NCBI GenBank assembly: GCA_900766005.1
Contig: CAAFTU010000071.1
Location: 91,999-155,998 of the forward strand
Source: an uncultured Bacteroides sp.
GTDB lineage: Bacteria > Bacteroidota > Bacteroidia > Bacteroidales > Bacteroidaceae
DNA: 64,000 nt
Reading direction: 5' to 3'
The notes under the pieces were generated by a model. It did not search any database. It was not told the DNA's origin and saw nothing but the letters and a program-made list of their open reading frames with translations. Of this stretch, positions 62,575-64,000 are shown piece after piece (position 1 is the first letter of the stretch; every line of letters starts with the position of its first letter). Position numbers and translations under genes: made by a program.

Positions 62575-62582
62575 CAAAGGTA
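62575..62582 (-). promoter_or_regulatory. -7 element of tRNA-Tyr
   Basis: TACCTTTG on the minus strand, 34 bases before the tRNA 5' end. -33 is poor. Confidence 0.55.
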
Positions 62583-62655
62583 TAATAATTTTGTTAATAA
62601 GCGAGGATTGTCGGGAATATTATTGAAAATTATCTGTGTATTTAACAGATTTTAT

Positions 62656-63942
62656 CTATTGAGGATCCTCTGCTGTCCATGCTCCCCGGGTGAAGTCGGG
62701 TATTTCCATCGGCTGGCTGCCCGATAATACAGATTTTTCACTCAGTTCAGTGATGCACGACCATTCGGCAGCATCATATACATCCATATCCAAGGGGAGT
62801 CCGTTGCGCAGGCAGTAGATGAGGCGGCAGTCCATTACATAGTTCATTTCATTGGGAACCTGTAGCTGACGGGCTGCCATTCCGAAGGTGGCTGTGAAAG
62901 GATGTTTGTATTGCTCCATCAGCTGTTCCAGCTCTTCTCCTGTGTATGTTTTGCTTTCTTCAGTATCCAGCGTAATGCAGGGCACCGGGTATTTTTGTGC
63001 AAAACCTCGGGTGCCGCATGCTGTTTGCAGTCGGCTGTAAGGACGCGGGGTAGCCACATTGTATTGCAACAGGATGGTTTTCCCTTTCAATGTATGGATA
63101 AGGGTGGTGTTCATGTCGCCCAATCGGTACGGCTGTAGGGCTTCCGGCGAATTCACGCCGTATTTGCGTCGGGCAAATTCCGTCATACCGGCCTGCTGGC
63201 TCGACATGGATACCAGGTAGTTCATCCTGTCTTTCCGGTGGATGTCCAGCAGTTGGCAGGCTGGTCCGAGCCCATGAGTGGGGTAGGGATTGCCGGTATG
63301 GGCAATGCTGTATTGCTTGCCCCAGTGGTTATGGTATCCGCCTTCATTTTCTTCTGCAAAATACATGGCGCGCAGGTCGTGAATGTAAGCTCCCTCTACA
63401 TGCATGATTTCTCCCAGCAATCCTTGCCGGGCCATGTGAAGGGTGGTCAGGGCAAACGGGTCGTAGCAGCAGTTTTCTAGCATCACGCAATGACGCCGGG
63501 TCTTTTCGGCCGTTTCCACCAATTGCCAGCACTCGTCCACGCTCATGGCAGCCGGAACTTCCAGCGCTACGTGCTTGTTGCATTCCATGGCATAAACAGC
63601 CATGGGGGTGTGCATCAGCCAGTCGGTACAGATAAATACCATGTCGAGTTCCGATTCACATAATTCTTTCCATCCGTCTCTTCCCTTGTATCCCGTGGCT
63701 TCCGGTCGGTGCGCTTTTTTCAGTATTTCTTGCCCCTTGCATAAGTTGCCTTCACGTATCTCGCAAAGCGCTTTGATTTCCACTCCGTCTATTTGCAGGT
63801 AGCGTTGCAGTGTCAGCAGCCCGCGGTTTCCCAGTCCGATGATGCCTATGCGAACAACGGGTATAGGGGGATGGGCCAAGTTGAGTACGTGGTGAGGTAG
63901 GGAAGTATTTTGGCTCAGTAGAAATTTAGTGGGGATACGCAT
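62656..63942 (-). CDS. GH109-like NAD-dependent glycosidase (alpha-N-acetylgalactosaminidase type)
   Basis: 428 residues from the ATG at 63942; codons to 63954 start with TTG and are less likely. Rossmann motif G-x-G-x-x-G in RIGIIGLGNRG near 31, then CTDWLMHTPMAVYAMECNKHVALEVPAA near 107, MLENCCYDPFALTTLHMARQG near 155, and NPYPTHGLGPACQLLDIHR near 235, the diagnostic GH109 blocks. GH109 removes alpha-GalNAc by an NAD+ redox mechanism. No convincing lipobox or signal is seen at this start. It fits the mucin-degrading locus downstream. Confidence 0.87.
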   Translation of the reverse strand: MRIPTKFLLSQNTSLPHHVLNLAHPPIPVVRIGIIGLGNRGLLTLQRYLQIDGVEIKALCEIREGNLCKGQEILKKAHRPEATGYKGRDGWKELCESELDMVFICTDWLMHTPMAVYAMECNKHVALEVPAAMSVDECWQLVETAEKTRRHCVMLENCCYDPFALTTLHMARQGLLGEIMHVEGAYIHDLRAMYFAEENEGGYHNHWGKQYSIAHTGNPYPTHGLGPACQLLDIHRKDRMNYLVSMSSQQAGMTEFARRKYGVNSPEALQPYRLGDMNTTLIHTLKGKTILLQYNVATPRPYSRLQTACGTRGFAQKYPVPCITLDTEESKTYTGEELEQLMEQYKHPFTATFGMAARQLQVPNEMNYVMDCRLIYCLRNGLPLDMDVYDAAEWSCITELSEKSVLSGSQPMEIPDFTRGAWTAEDPQ

Positions 63943-64000
63943 ATAGTTTCGCAATGCGGAATAGAAAGAACTTCTTATCTGCTACACCTCTGAGATTTGC

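Overview
The window looks like chromosomal DNA of a gut Bacteroidales bacterium (Bacteroides or Phocaeicola type). The evidence is two SusC/SusD pairs, a fused LpxC-FabZ gene, lipoproteins of families typical of Bacteroides, a GldB homologue, and promoters of the Bacteroides form TTTG-N19-TAnnTTTG. No species can be fixed from sequence alone.

Layout. (1) 0-4.8 kb: AT-rich accessory DNA with a decayed higB, an intact higA, a 90-bp duplicated piece of higA, a DUF3828-like secreted protein, a membrane thioredoxin and two paralogous secreted proteins. (2) 4.8-14.8 kb: a minus-strand operon from one good promoter, running secreted esterase-like hydrolase, SusC, SusD, DUF4843, PKD-like lipoprotein, secreted thioredoxin. 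It has no glycoside hydrolase. (3) 15-40.5 kb: mostly core genes: a PatB/MalY lyase, a HAD phosphatase, fabI-gldB-methyltransferase, dipeptidyl peptidase IV-lipA, miaA, the lipid A operon lpxD-lpxC/fabZ-lpxA, purM-prfA-pyrF, purC-ubiE-aroE-hydrolase, phoH, a DUF5715 protein, and truA-EamA-DUF3256. (4) 40.6-46.7 kb: an AT-rich minus-strand island bounded by hairpins. It carries two proteins with the same N-terminal leader-like segment, a family 4 glycosyltransferase, a short LanC-like protein, an erythromycin-esterase-like secreted protein and several small ORFs. This is the best candidate for an undescribed (ribosomal natural-product-like) system. (5) 47-64 kb: a mucin O-glycan locus with GH109, SusC, SusD, a discoidin lipoprotein, an M60 mucinase, a YitT membrane protein, GH2 beta-galactosidase and a hexosamine kinase. 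A tRNA-Tyr gene sits between GH109 and susC.

How the parts work together. In region 5 the M60 protease opens mucin, surface lipoproteins and SusCD bind and import glycans, GH2 and GH109 remove galactose and GalNAc, and the kinase would phosphorylate released N-acetylhexosamine. Region 2 looks like an uptake system for a non-glycan or esterified ligand.

The most unusual structure is not a gene. At the 3' ends of the tRNA-Tyr gene and of phoH there are tandem arrays of 13-14 bp, partly palindromic units separated by exactly 9 bp. A similar repeat of about 21 bp runs through the 3' end of truA and past its stop codon.
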